Shown here one piece after another: positions 10,735 to 21,900 of a DNA stretch of 64,000 bases. The stretch comes from Euryodendron excelsum (taxonomy: Eukaryota; Streptophyta; Magnoliopsida; Ericales; Pentaphylacaceae). Positions within the stretch are counted from its first letter, which is position 1; each line of letters starts with the position of its first letter. The notes under the pieces are model-generated. The model was given only the letters and a program-made list of their open reading frames with translations, searched no databases and had not been told where the DNA came from. A program made the translations under genes and the position numbers. Location: NCBI GenBank assembly GCA_033060915.1, contig CM065385.1:18164501-18228500 (forward strand). Reading direction: 5' to 3'.

Positions 10735-12416
10735 TGTTGGCCCAAAAGGCAACCCAAGAGGGGGGTAAATTGGGTTTTTTTAAAAAATTAATAGCAATTA
10801 AGATTAATTAAAAACTAATTTAATCAATAGAACAGTGAATCAAGATATATGTAATGCAATGTAATCAATAAGGAAATGAAAACAAAGTAAGAGAAATCAC
10901 ACCAAGAATTACTGAGGTTCAACAATTACTTGTGGTCTACATCCTCACCCCAAGATCCCCTTGAAGTCTCCTTCTACTATGTAATCTCTAATTACAAAGA
11001 AGGTGCTGATTTACTAAGTGCTCAACTCACTTTTACACAAGAACTTCTTCACAAGTTCTTCCAGCTACCAAGTGGTTTTGTTCAAGATTCACTTCAACTT
11101 ATAAGAGTTTTTCTTTAATAAGAGACCTCTTAAACTATCACTTACAGGTGTATGAAAGTTATACAAATGAAATACAAACTCTCTATGAAGAGTGGATAGG
11201 AAAATAAAAGCTCACTTAATGCCAAAATGAAGACAAAAGGAATTTTCAGATTTTCTCAGCTTAATCAGTCAGTGGATGTTGTTTTTCTTGTCTTTCTTAT
11301 TTATAAATATAGTTGGCAACTTGTATATAAACCCCTGTATTGATTTCATCTGTTGGTGGTTGTTAAGGCTCATTTAATGCAAGTCTAGTCTGTTATAACG
11401 TTAGAAAAACTAACCGTTATTTCTCAGGTGTCGACACTTGATTTCATGTGTCGACACATCCAACCTGCATTTTTTAGATGTTGTCCACTGTCTCCATGTG
11501 TCGACACATCAACTCCAAACTTTGGCCTCTATCCTCGTGGGTTGACTCTTCATTTTCATGTGTCGACACATTACCCAGAAATCTTCATTCATTCTTGTGA
11601 TGATCAAGTTCAGTTTTAGCAATACTATAAGATCTTCAAGGAGTCTTCTCTTTGGGGTATGATGATAAATCAAAGTCTTCAATTCATCAAAGTTGTCTTC
11701 TATTCAATTTGGGTTGAATTTAACTTTTGATAATCATCTTTTCTTTAATTTCTAAGCCGCCATAACTTCTTTCCATTAATATCGAGCTCTTCTTCTTCAT
11801 TTCTGAGCTCTCTCCATCTGCTGCTATTAACTTCTTCATTCATGTAGAGCTTCATATTCACGATGCCTCATTGCCGAACTTTTCTTTTTGCTACTAATCT
11901 TTCTTTCTTCTTTAGGATCACTTCAATGAGTCTTTTATAAGCCTGATGAAGTCTATTGTTGAACATCTTCAATTTCTTTAAATACATACCATCTTCATTA
12001 ACTCTTCACATCCCAGATGAAGTCTACTCTTGGATTCTTTGTAGAGATTTTACAATTATGTTGAATTCTCTTTTTGAACATCTTCAATCTCTTCAAATTC
12101 AAGTCAACTTCATTGAGTCTATGCACACTTGATGAAATCTTCTTTTGAATATCTTCAATCTCTTTGAGTGCAAATCTTTTGATTGAAGTTGGAATAAGGG
12201 TCATTTCTCCGTTTGGTACATTGCATAACTCTTAGAGTGCATTGTTTGATTTGGCTTGTTGTGCATCCACTTTGACATGTATTAGACTTTTCAGTTAAAG
12301 CCTTTAAGTCTAAATTATAATCTTTATTAATCTACATACTAAGTAGATGTATTAGTAAAATAACACAAGGTTTAGTTATTATTAAAATCAATATGGGGAT
12401 CAGCCTTGAGTCAACA
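10735..12416 (-). repeat. 5' LTR of Copia-I
   Basis: On the plus strand it starts TGTTGGCCCAAAAGGCAACC and ends TTGAGTCAACA. It matches 2411-4138 along its length with scattered changes and a few indels. It contains the TATA box and the TCGA repeats described separately. Confidence 0.93.
11321..11572 (-). promoter_or_regulatory. LTR promoter region, Copia-I 5' LTR
   Basis: On the minus strand four TCGA palindromes (TGTGTCGACACA at about 11557-11570, 11495-11510 and 11445-11460, and GTGTCGACAC at 11427-11436) come first. A block with AACGTTATAAC follows, and then the TATA box GTTTATATACAA at 11332-11321. I take this as the U3 enhancer and core promoter. Confidence 0.7.
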
Positions 12417-12421
12417 TACAT
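12417..12421. repeat. Target-site duplication, right copy (Copia-I)
   Basis: tacat, identical to 2406-2410 on the other side of Copia-I. Confidence 0.92.
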
Positions 12422-14838
12422 GACACTTCGACAAGCTAAAATCAAGGGTTCCTCCTGCTGGCTTTACTAAGGCCTTCGGGGTCTGGGAGTTTTATGGATG
12501 GTCTAGTCGGCCAACTTCTTATCCGATACTACTAGATTGGCAAGACATTGAGGAGTGTGAGCCGATAGAAGACGAGGCATAGATTTTCAGTTGATGATTA
12601 GGGATGGAATGACGCTTTTTTCTTTTTTCTTTTTTCTTTTTTAGGAGGACCACCCAATAGTTGTTCCCCTAGTCCTTTCTCAAGTTGGTACCTTCTGTTG
12701 CTGAGGTAGTTGGTGACCAATTTCCTAACTATAAGGTGACTGGAGGGTTTTGTCATGTCGATCCATAGTTGGCGATTGTCATGACATGGTGTGGAAGTTA
12801 TTGCTTGAGAGGTAATACTTGGTTGATAAGCGGTCAATCCCTTTTGTTCTTCAATGGGCTCATCCTTGCAAGAGTTATGGACCGGGTGGGAATACGGAGG
12901 GATTACATAGCTTTGGTTGTGCTCTTGGGCCTAAAAAAAGAAAAAGAAAAAGAAAAGCAAATAGAATTAGCATGTGGAGTTGAAGATCTTGTGTCATGCA
13001 TGTCCTATGGAGGTACCTTCTTTGCGGGAATTTAGGCATGGTGTTGAGCCCATTTTGGAGGTGGAGTATTACCCCTGTATATAATACAATACCTCTTTGG
13101 CATGGGTCGGTTGATACTTCTTTGTTTATGCAATCCCGTCTCTATGGACTGAGAGAGATTTGGGCCTCTCTTCAGACATGGTTCTATGCATGCCATGAAT
13201 CCTTAGGGTTGGAAAACCCTTAGGAGCTTGGGTAGGTTCGATTAATATGAGATCGGATTGTTCCTTTCTCTCTACAGCTGATGAAAATGTACTAACTTGA
13301 GTTTCTTGGAAGTCATGTCTTTAGAATAGATATTAATGCATGAGCATGATAGTAGAGAATATGTGCACAACAAAATGACAATAGATAAGCAGTTTAGGAA
13401 ATCCCCTTTCCTGTCTTTGCTTCGTCTTTGGTTTTTTTGGTACTTAAGAGATGAGGGGGAGGACAGATGACCCAAAACAAATGAGAAGTTAGTACCTTGG
13501 TTTGAAAGTTTATATACAATGCATGCCCTATGGGTGCCCTTGCTTTAAGAGGGGGACTAAACATGCTGTATTTGCTCACTTTTGGAGATAGAGGGTTGCT
13601 CCTGTATGCAGATACCATACCTGTGTCTATTTCATACATCCTATACAATCATTCATTCAAGGGAGGTAGAAAGAGCAATTTTATTTCTTTTGAGATAGAA
13701 AGCTGAAATTACATAGATTGAGGGAAGGAAACATTTTCTATGAGACTTTCCACCTATCTACCTAGACTACTTTATGAGTCTTTAGTTTTGCCTTGTTGAT
13801 ATTGGGAGGTCGTTGAATGACCTTGTCTCCGGATTGCCCCTTATCTTGTGGCAACCTTATCTCCATGAGCGAGAGGGATTGGGAGCCCTCTTATAAAATG
13901 ATTCTTGGATGCATGCCATGATCCTTAAGGTTTGGAACCCTTAGGAATTGGGGTAGGCTTATGATTTGAGATTGGCTCGTAGGCCATTCTCTTAGAGGTT
14001 GATCATATGCATGGAGTGCAAGTGGCTTGAGCTATTTTGGAACTCTTGCCTTGGGATGATTACATATGCATGAGCAGTTTAATAGCATGAATGACAAGAT
14101 ATTAATAGTAAGGCATTCATGTATATAAGCATAATAACAACAGGAGTAAGGAAATTGAAAAGCAGTCGTTCTTTCCTCCTTGGTTTTTGAAAAAAACATG
14201 CCTTAAATTGGGCAAAGGTTTGACTATGCAATGGTGCTATATAAACATGAGGCTAAGGGCTACTAATGCTTCCTAAAAAGCTTGGCTCCCAGATCTTCAA
14301 ATCTAGGCCCACTACCTAGGGTGGTGCCATTATAGGTTGGTAATCTGAGCGGGGGAACTATCTAAAGACCATTAGTCAAGTGACACATCTACCTACCACC
14401 AACAGTCAATGTACTGTTTCCCCTTCTAACTAGAAGGTAGTAACCAGAGTCAATATTCCATGAAAATGCATATGCAACTGTGTGTGTGTGATTTTGAAAA
14501 TTAGAGAAAAGAGCCCAACAAACCCATACATCTTGTCATACATAGCATACATGGCAGTTTATGAACATAAATTAAAATGTGAACAACGGTCCACCTACAA
14601 AACAAATGCACAGAGTTAGTATTTCTCGAGGAACTTAAATGCAAAATAAGTATGATGTTATGAACAATGCAAGAGCATGTAATGAATACAATGCTTGACT
14701 TTTTGCAAAACAAAGACCATTTTGAAAAATTTAGAATTTTGAAAAGTTTAGAAAGTGGATATAACTAAACAAGGTAACCGGCGAACTTAAGGTGAGTAAA
14801 GGGTGACTGGACATGACATAGGCCTAACCCTCTAATTG
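12422..14838. other. Decayed internal (5') region of Tat-0
   Basis: This lies between the Tat-type primer site (14839-14857) and the Copia-I insertion, so in minus-strand sense it is the 5' untranslated or extra-ORF region of the element. No conserved protein was recognised. A plus-strand open stretch at 12424-12582 (53 codons, with FGVWEFYGWSSRPTSYP) looks protein-like and would be antisense to the element; I cannot assign it. Short low-complexity tracts occur near 12615-12640 and 12935-12957, and a (tg)n run near 14479. Confidence 0.5.
12985..14220. repeat. Diverged tandem duplication, unit about 0.7 kb
   Basis: The segment from about 12985 to 13500 reappears, diverged and with insertions, at about 13505-14220. 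Shared landmarks in the same order are atgcatg-cctatgg, ttttggagg or ttttggaga, cctgtat, gcatgccat-atcctta, atgcatgagca, and ggaaat or ggaaatt before a ctttcct tract. Confidence 0.6.
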
Positions 14839-14857
14839 TCCCTAGTGGAGTTGCCAA
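14839..14857 (-). other. Primer-binding site of Tat-0
   Basis: On the minus strand this reads TTGGCAACTCCACTAGGGAC, two bases after the LTR end. It matches, with G-to-A changes, the TGGCGACTC...GGGGAC site that Tat/Ogre elements use with tRNA-Arg. It fixes the sense strand of all related LTRs in this window. Confidence 0.82.
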
Positions 14858-14859
14858 GC

Positions 14860-16721
14860 TATCGCATCCCATTTCCGAACGCCGGGCCCTCTTCTTGGCC
14901 CGAGGGTAGGAATTTGGTATGTTGTTCTCTCGTTTGAACTTATCCTCCTAGAATAATGAATGCGACAGGGTTTGAATTTGAAATGGAATTGATTAGGGCT
15001 TTTTGAAAAGGTTTTTGGAGTTGCCACTTAACATATTTAAAGATATGCTAGGTCATTTACACCAAGTAAAACCCAAGGGTTAAACTTAAGTTTTGGAAAA
15101 ACGTCCTCATGAGAGGGTTTTAGAAGGTAGGGTTGTTCAACAACTCTAAAAATGTTGAAAAGCCCTTTCGAAAATTGACTCCAGTTTTGGTCTTTGAAAC
15201 AGAAATTCTTAAGTCTAGGGGTTATTTATGTGTAGGGCTTCATGTCCTAAGACTATCACCCTACCCTGCCCTTGCGGTACCTATATGTTTAATCACCTTT
15301 TACTCACATAATTATGACTCACCAGTTACCTATGTTTAATGCTATTCTGAAATTGAAAATTTAAAAAAGGTTGTGACCGCACCTCATGAAGGGTTGCCTA
15401 TGTACCTCTTTAAAGAGGATCAGGTCAGTTATAGTTCAGACAAGAGTCCAAAATGGTTGGAATTTTAAAATGGATGTTCTATTTCTAGAAAGTTTTTATT
15501 TTGAGAAAGTTTCCTCTTTAGGAAAGTTTAAGTTTGAAAGTGTTTCCTTTTCAGGAAAGATCGAGTTTGAAAATGTTTACTTTTTCAGAAAGTTTGGGTT
15601 TGAAAATGTTTCCTTTTCAAGAAAGATTAGACGTGAAAATGTTTCCTTTTTAGGAAAGTTTGATTTAGAAATGTTTCCTTTCCAAGAAGATTTAATTTTA
15701 TTTGAAAATATCGATTTGGTTTGAAAGATTTGATTTTGAAAAAGGCAAGTTTGGATTGTTTCCAAAATGGAAGGAGTTAAATTAGGTCTAAATTTGGAAG
15801 GTTTTAAAAAGGAGTGATTTAAGGGATTTGAAATGGAAGATTTTGATTTGATTAATTTGAAAAGGAAAGTTTTGATTGATTTGAAAATTGAGGATTTTGA
15901 GGGTTTGAAAAAGGTATGGTTTTGATTTAAAAATGGAAAGTTTCCAAGTTGGCAAAAATGGGATTTTTCTAGTATTGGACTTCTAGGACTTAACAACTAT
16001 GAGTTTTGGATTCGAAAACCGAGTCTTTTAAAAACATGTTTTAGGACCCGAAACCTTAACTTGAATTTTAGATATCCAAATGAATCTTGCACCTTGCCTA
16101 AAGCCATTCTAGCTATTGAATGGCTAGAATTGCTTTAGGCTTGTGGCTTTGAAAAACAATAAAGGCACGAGGCCAAAAATATAACCTTTCGGGTCCTTTT
16201 GAATGTCACACATTTCTCCAAACAACCCTAATCATGAAAAGACTAGGATCATTCCGAGAACTGATTTTTTAAAAAGAAGGAAATGTCGGTTAACGGGAGC
16301 CATTTAAAATGTCACACTTTTTTAGAATTGTGGTTTTAAGAAAACAATTTTGAAAAATGGTTTTAAGAGGTAAAGACATGATGAGAATACAAATGCATGA
16401 TGATGATAATAAAGGTATGAAACATACAAGGTTAAGTATCACCACATTAAAAAAGTGCTCTGATGCCATGCCGCGAAGCAAGTGAAGGCTAAGAAGAGAG
16501 TCTCGATTGGTAATCTCCTCTTTCTCACTCTCAACATGGACTTAACGTCCTCTTGTTTCAAGCATGCTAGAAAGGGGGGTTTAAAGATAGGGGATTAAAA
16601 AAGAGAAGAACCCAAGTGGATTCGGTGGGAGAAGAGAAAGTGGGAGAGTACGGAAAGGTAAAATGGGGATTACCTCGTCTCGTTCCTTCTTTCTTTGGTG
16701 GAGGCACGAGGTTGTAACTCT
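14860..16721 (-). mobile_element. LTR E: truncated 5' LTR of Tat-0
   Basis: The plus-strand start tatcgcatccc corresponds to tgtcgcgcccc in LTRs A and D, with transitions. Landmarks shared with the others follow in order: aactcatcctcct-like sequence, the inner gagttgccac (15018-15028), the ctatcaccctaccctgccc block, the caggtcagt block near 15420, and the ttgtttcaagcatgc block near 16555. The U3 end is missing. At about 16721 it switches directly to Copia-II LTR sequence. Near 15480-15680 a phrase of about 45 bases (aggaaag..tttgaaaatgttt) repeats five or six times. Confidence 0.8.
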
Positions 16722-17178
16722 TAGAATGTGTTGACCATAACTTCAAACATTTTCTTAAACTTCAATCTTTATCAAGGTATCAGCCAACGACTAGTAGATC
16801 TTTCATTAAGACTTAGCGACTTTCAATGGATTATTTGAACATGAGGATCAAGGGTCTTCTTCGGAATAAACATACTTGACATGATACTACAGAATACTTG
16901 CTAATTTTTTTTTTGGAGCCTTCAACTATGTGTCAGCAATGATTGGAGGTGCTGATAATGCCCTAGCAATTTTTAAGATGTTCTCTTCATATTGGCTATA
17001 CAGTGTTAGCAAGGCAAACATATTGTTGACAATGTAATAACGCAAGAGTTTCAATATCTTTGAGAAGAATTACTTCATCTTGCTTCAATAAAGCTGCAAG
17101 CTCATGATAAGGCATTAAATATTAATAACATGATTTTGTGATCATCAAAATACACAAAGATCAACCATTTAGTTAACA
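16722..17178 (-). repeat. 3' LTR of Copia-II, truncated
   Basis: It aligns with 42317-42770, about 93-95% alike by eye, starting at agaatgtgttgaccataac and ending agttaaca. The rest of the LTR (about 1.2 kb in the right copy, without LTR D) is missing at the junction with LTR E. Confidence 0.85.
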
Positions 17179-17193
17179 ATTTCTCCCTTTTTG
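17179..17193 (-). other. Polypurine tract of Copia-II
   Basis: On the minus strand this is AAAAAGGGAGAAAT directly against the 3' LTR. A second tract, ACAAAAAGGGGGAGAAA, lies 50-65 bases upstream in element sense (17245-17260). Confidence 0.85.
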
Positions 17194-17667
17194 ATGATGG
17201 CAAAACCCTAAAAAGTGACAAAAGGCTCCCCCTTAATATAGGATTTCTCCCCCTTTTTGTCAATAATCAAAAAGAAATTAAAATACAAACAGACAGGTAC
17301 AATAGCAAAAAAGATTAACAAAGGAAATAAAGTATGATAAGGAAACAAGATTAGCAACAAAAAAAAAAAACTTCCATTCATGCTGAAAATATCCTTACAA
17401 GTATCAAAACAAAAACAAGAGGGCTAATTAAACAGTAACAGTCAAGATGCAAAAGACATAGGAAGCATGGTTAGAGTTCAATTAGTGTCTCAGTAGTGTT
17501 GGAACCTCCTTTCCCAGACCTTAGTATGAGACCATAGGTCTTGGTAGGAGTGGGATGAGGGATTTTGCTTTTGGCTGGAGTTTTGAGTCTAGGTTTTGGA
17601 GTAAAAGAGATGGGCTGCTCAAGTTGATCAATGACAGGAGCAGAGTCTTTTTCTGTAGCTGTACCCT
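17194..17667. other. Non-coding 3' region of Copia-II with a second polypurine tract
   Basis: It carries the second polypurine tract (17245-17260) and the aggtacaatagcaaaaa motif near 17295. Both are shared with Copia-I and Copia-III. No gene is seen. Confidence 0.6.
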
Positions 17668-18908
17668 ACTATTTCTCTGTAGCTCCTTCATCCTCATCTT
17701 GTTCCTCTGCTATGTCTTCAACCATTCCCTTCTCAACGATCTTTTCTTTAGCAATCTCAATCTCCACTTTCGATTCTGTTTTGCCTTCTTCTCCAGAAGT
17801 TTCGTCCTTCTCAGAACCAGATGTATTGTCATCTTCTCCAAGGTCAGAAGGACTGCTTGTGGAGGGAATCCTTTCTTTAGGATACTTGGAATTGAAGGTT
17901 CATTGAATTTCTTCTCTGACATCTATTTTCATGTTCTTCACATCTTTGTTGAGTTGCCCAATCTTTTTGTGCATCCTCACCATCATAGTTATGCAATTAG
18001 TGAGCTTGGTGTTCAATTTTCTATCATAAATTTTTGTCTGTCCTCTATTTGCTTCGTGCATTTGAAAACCAAGCTGAAGTGATTTGAGACACCAGGCCCA
18101 AATTCAATGTTAGGTCTGATAATTTTGGTGGAGGCATGAAGGTGCATGCAACAGCAGGAGTCCCATCTTTCTTTTTGATCCATTTTTGTGTTGCAGGATT
18201 AAACATATACTGCATGCTCTTCAAGGTAGATTCATTGCAACCAACATGTTTTAGATCAATTTTCATTACTTTTTCACTTGATAGATCAACCCCAAAGTGG
18301 TTGAATATTCTGGTAAGGATCATCGCATAGGGCAGTCTGCAGGTTTTGTGAGTAGAGGACTCTAGCATCTTTTTTATCATGAAATTTGTCATTTTAGGTT
18401 TCTCAAACTCAACCTTATAACACCATAGCATTAACAACTCAGCATCAGAAATATACTCAAATTGACTACTCTGTGGGACAACTGAGTGGTTAAGAAAGTG
18501 ATGGACTACTTGTAGTTTTAATGGTAGCTCATCAGCCGTGAATGAGATTTTGTCATCAGATATCGGTCTGTTAAGAACCAATGTCAAGGCTTCTGACGCA
18601 TAATTGCCCAGAGTGACAATTCCATCATTAAATAAACCCACAACCTCTTCCAACAGTTCTCCCGACACAGTAATCTTAACACCTTTCACATAGCTCACTA
18701 ATTTTTCGGTATTTTCGAAGATTTATATAGAAATGCCTCACAAGTTCAGGGTATGTATTTTCCTTTAAGGTAGCTAAACCTATCCATCCCATTTTTATTA
18801 ATTTTGCTTCATACAAAAAACCTAACCTATTAACGAACTGGAAATCGAAAAACCTACCTTTGATGATATTCCTTGAACTCGTTGAAGATTCATATTTTGT
18901 CTTTAAGT
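17668..18908 (-). pseudogene. Extra ORF of Copia-II, main part (Transposase_32-like)
   Basis: This continues, across LTR A, the ORF that starts at 23433. Near 18890-18720 it shows KGRFFDFQFVNRLGF, MGWIGLATL and YPELVRHFYINL. The longest open piece (to 18045) has TADELPLKLQVVHHFLNHSV, DAELLMLWCYKVEF and LPYAMILTRIFNHF. A coiled-coil segment (LTNCITMMVRMHKKIGQLNK) then leads into an acidic, Ser- and Glu-rich tail that ends at 17668. The motif order matches Copia-I and the 'putative plant transposon protein' family. A frame change near 18050 and a stop after KIDVREEIQ break it. This is the best preserved of the three copies. Confidence 0.8.
18904..18908. repeat. Probable target-site duplication of LTR A, left
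   Basis: taagt here and taaat at 23181-23185, 4 of 5 matching. The extra ORF reads on from one flank to the other. Confidence 0.65.
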
Positions 18909-21900
18909 TGTCGCGCCCCGATTTTTAGGTGTCTAAGGTCCTTTCGGCTTGGAGACAAAAAACACGGAATTCTGTCACTAGAACTCATCCTCCTAGAAGG
19001 ACAAGGGCGACTAGGTTTGAAAATTGGTTTGATTAAAGGCTTTTCGAGAAAATAGGAGTCGCCACCTAACTTGATTAAGGTGAGTTAGGGCATATAAAAC
19101 TAAGTGTTAATCCGAAGATCAAACTTAGGGTTTTTGGAAAAGATTTTGAAAACTTCCTCAAAAGAAGGGTTTTTTTTTTTTTTAAGGAAATAGGTTGTAA
19201 GGCACCCTTTGGAAAGAGTTAAGCCCTTTTAGAAAATAACTCCATTTTGGTCTTTCGAAAATAGAAATCTATGGTCCGGGGGTTGGTTACGTGTAGGGAA
19301 GATATCCTAAGATCATCACCCTACCCCGCCCTTTCGATACCTACATGTCTAAACACCCTTTGTTCACTCACTAGAATAACTGGTTACCATTATCTACTTA
19401 ATATCCACTTTAGAATTTTGAAAACGGGGTTTAGTCATCACTTTTCAGATGGATGATGCGTGATGCAAGTTTTTGGAAGAAGTTTGAAAATAATGGGGGT
19501 TTTGAAAGAGTTTAGAATAGAAACTTTGAATTGATTGGAATTTTTGAAAAAGTGATTGAAGTTGAAATAAAAGTTATGACCGCACCATTCTAGGTTGCCT
19601 ACGTATCTCATTTAATGAAGAATCAGGTCATTCGTAGTTCGGGCAAGAGCCCGATGGAAAACAGGGGCATTAGGGCCTTTGGAAGGTTTGAAGATACTTT
19701 GGGGTCTTTAAAAAAGTTTAAGACACTTGAAGATCTTGGGAAGTTGAACATACTTTGTGGTCTTAGAAGTTGAAGACTCTTTATAGTCTTGGAAGTTTTG
19801 ACTTGAAATTGGATGGTGGAGTGTTTTGAAAATGTTTTTGGATCAACTTAAGGGAGTTTTGGAAAAATACTTTGGCATGACTCAAGAGAACTTGGAAGTG
19901 TTTTGAAGTCTTATTTTGAAAACCTTGGAGGGATGACTTTAGAATGTTTTGATGAATTAGTTTTTGAAAGTGGTTTTTGGAAATGGCTAACGGTTTGGAA
20001 TCCTAATATGAACAACCTTGGAGGTTGTTCTTGATATATCACTTTTCCTTGGAATCCCTAACCATGAGAAGGCTAGGGACACCTTAGGTTTGTGACCTTT
20101 TGAAAACATTTTTGGAAACGCCTCGGAGTTGGATTTTTGAAATCTCAAGAGGATTGAAGGTTTTGGAAAAAGTGGGTAATGAGAATAGTTTAAAATTGAA
20201 TGATCATTTAGAAAAGGGTTCAAAAGTTGGAACCTTGAAGTGTACTAACCTAGGTTGGGTTGGCCTAGGGTTAGGGGTGACCTAAGGTTAACTAACTTGG
20301 GTTAGTTTAACCTAGGGTTAAGATGACCTATGGCTAGCTAACTAAGGTTAGGTTAACATAAGGTTAAGGTGACCTAGGGTTAGCTAACTAGGGTAGGGTT
20401 AACCTAAGGTTAGGATGACTTAGGGTTATGTTAACCTAAGGTAGGGCAACTAGGGTCAAGTTAACCTAGGGTTGGTCAACTAGGGTCAATTTAACCTATG
20501 GTTGGATTGGAAAATGATTTTGAAAATTGATTTGATGCACTTTTGGAAAGAGCTTTGAAAAATAAAACATGTTACGCAATGGACTTTGGTGGACAACCCT
20601 TTTGAAGATCATTTCCATGAAAATTTTAACTCTAGCCAAGAGTATGGTTTATATGGTTGGTGTTTGAAGACCATTCTAAGGAAGGTTTCCTCATGGCCAT
20701 TATAACCTTTATCTTAGCAAGAGTGGGGATTTAAAAAATTAACATAGTGATGGCAACGTTTGGAAAATTATTTTTGATGCAAAGATGGAGAGAACGCATT
20801 TTTGAAAGTCATCTTTTGAGAAGGATTTTGAAAACTATTTTTCAAGGAAAACATTCCATCAAGAGAGGGTTCATATGGCCAAACAAAAGGGAGACCACTC
20901 AAGAGAGGGTTCCATAAAACCATTCCAACCACTACACTTAAAAGAATGGAAATCTTAAAAATTGGAGAATTAGAAAGCAACCCTTATGCAAGTTAAAATG
21001 TCATGATGCCAAAGTGGGAGTTAGGTGGTTAGTAGGGAACTCTCTAAGGCATGATTTCTAAGGTCTTATCCTAGGCTTCAAGGGGACAACTCTTGGAACC
21101 ATTTTTGAAAGAAATATAGAGCTTGGAAATGACATGAAAATAAGAGCAATGTAAGCATTGTAGAACATGACAATAAGCATAAAATGAAGCCAATCATGTA
21201 AGACATGATCAAAATAGTAATATGCAAGGGGTCATGATCACATACAAGGCTTTAGGCTACACCACATAAACAAGGGGCTCCTAGGCCATACCATCTCAAA
21301 GCAGGCTAGTGAGAGGTCTCCCTACATGGTGGCTCTCACTTGCTTTCCTCTAGACATGATCTAAAAGCCCTCTTGGCTCAAGCATGCCATAATGGGGGGG
21401 TGTAGATGGGATTAACATAGAGAGTAGCCTAAGTAGGCTAGGAGGGAGAAGAGAAGAGTGGGGGAAGACACAAATGTAAAAGGGATACCACCTTTTACCT
21501 TCAACACACTTGTAGTCTTCAATGGATGTCTTGATTGGAGCTTGAATGACTTCAAGATGGCTTGAGGGGCTGGAATGGAGTGTGTAAGTGTGTATAAGGC
21601 CTTGTAGATGAAGTGTATAGGCTTGAGGGAGGTAGAATCTAGCCTAAGTGTTGGAGGGGTGGAATATATGTAAGGACTCGAGGTTCTTGAGCAGTTTCAA
21701 CAGAGCTTCGCTTCAATTTCGAAGATGGAATATGCAAAGGGAGGGTCTGGTATTTATAGGCAATCTGGAACAGGCCTGGCACATATGCTACATGCACCTG
21801 GCCAAAATTTGACCTGGCGCATGTAGGACATGTGCAAGTACTGTTCCATTGCCAGAATGACACGTGGCACCCTGTGTACTGGTTAAATCTCGACTGTTGA

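Larger units (their letters stand above)
2411..12416 (-). mobile_element. Copia-I: full-length SIRE-like Ty1/Copia retrotransposon
   Basis: The element is about 10.0 kb and reads right to left. It has two long LTRs (1728 and 1682 bp), a tRNA-iMet primer site next to the right LTR, a polypurine tract next to the left LTR, and a perfect TSD. Between the LTRs lie gag (10678-9050), protease and integrase (9046 to about 7990), a shortened RT plus RNase H (to 6724) and an extra ORF (6217-4940). Long LTRs, two zinc knuckles in Gag and a gene downstream of pol fit the SIRE/Maximus lineage. It is dead: gag has stop codons, the integrase catalytic Glu is Lys, and RT has lost its first half and its YVDD box. 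Confidence 0.93.

Noticed and set aside
14476..14492. (tg)n microsatellite as a notable repeat
   Set aside because: Only about six units; no significance.
15386..15996. ORFs on both strands of LTR E (112 and 139 codons) with repeated Phe-Ser phrases
   Set aside because: They arise from the short tandem phrases of the LTR; the same composition is open by chance on both strands.
17555..18082. Plus-strand ORF of 175 codons
   Set aside because: It lies antisense to the Copia-II extra ORF and is hydrophobic, as expected for the complement of an acidic coding tail.
20235..20515. Telomere-like sequence
   Set aside because: The phrase contains ctagggtta but is not a run of the 7-base plant telomere repeat; it is a degenerate array inside an LTR.
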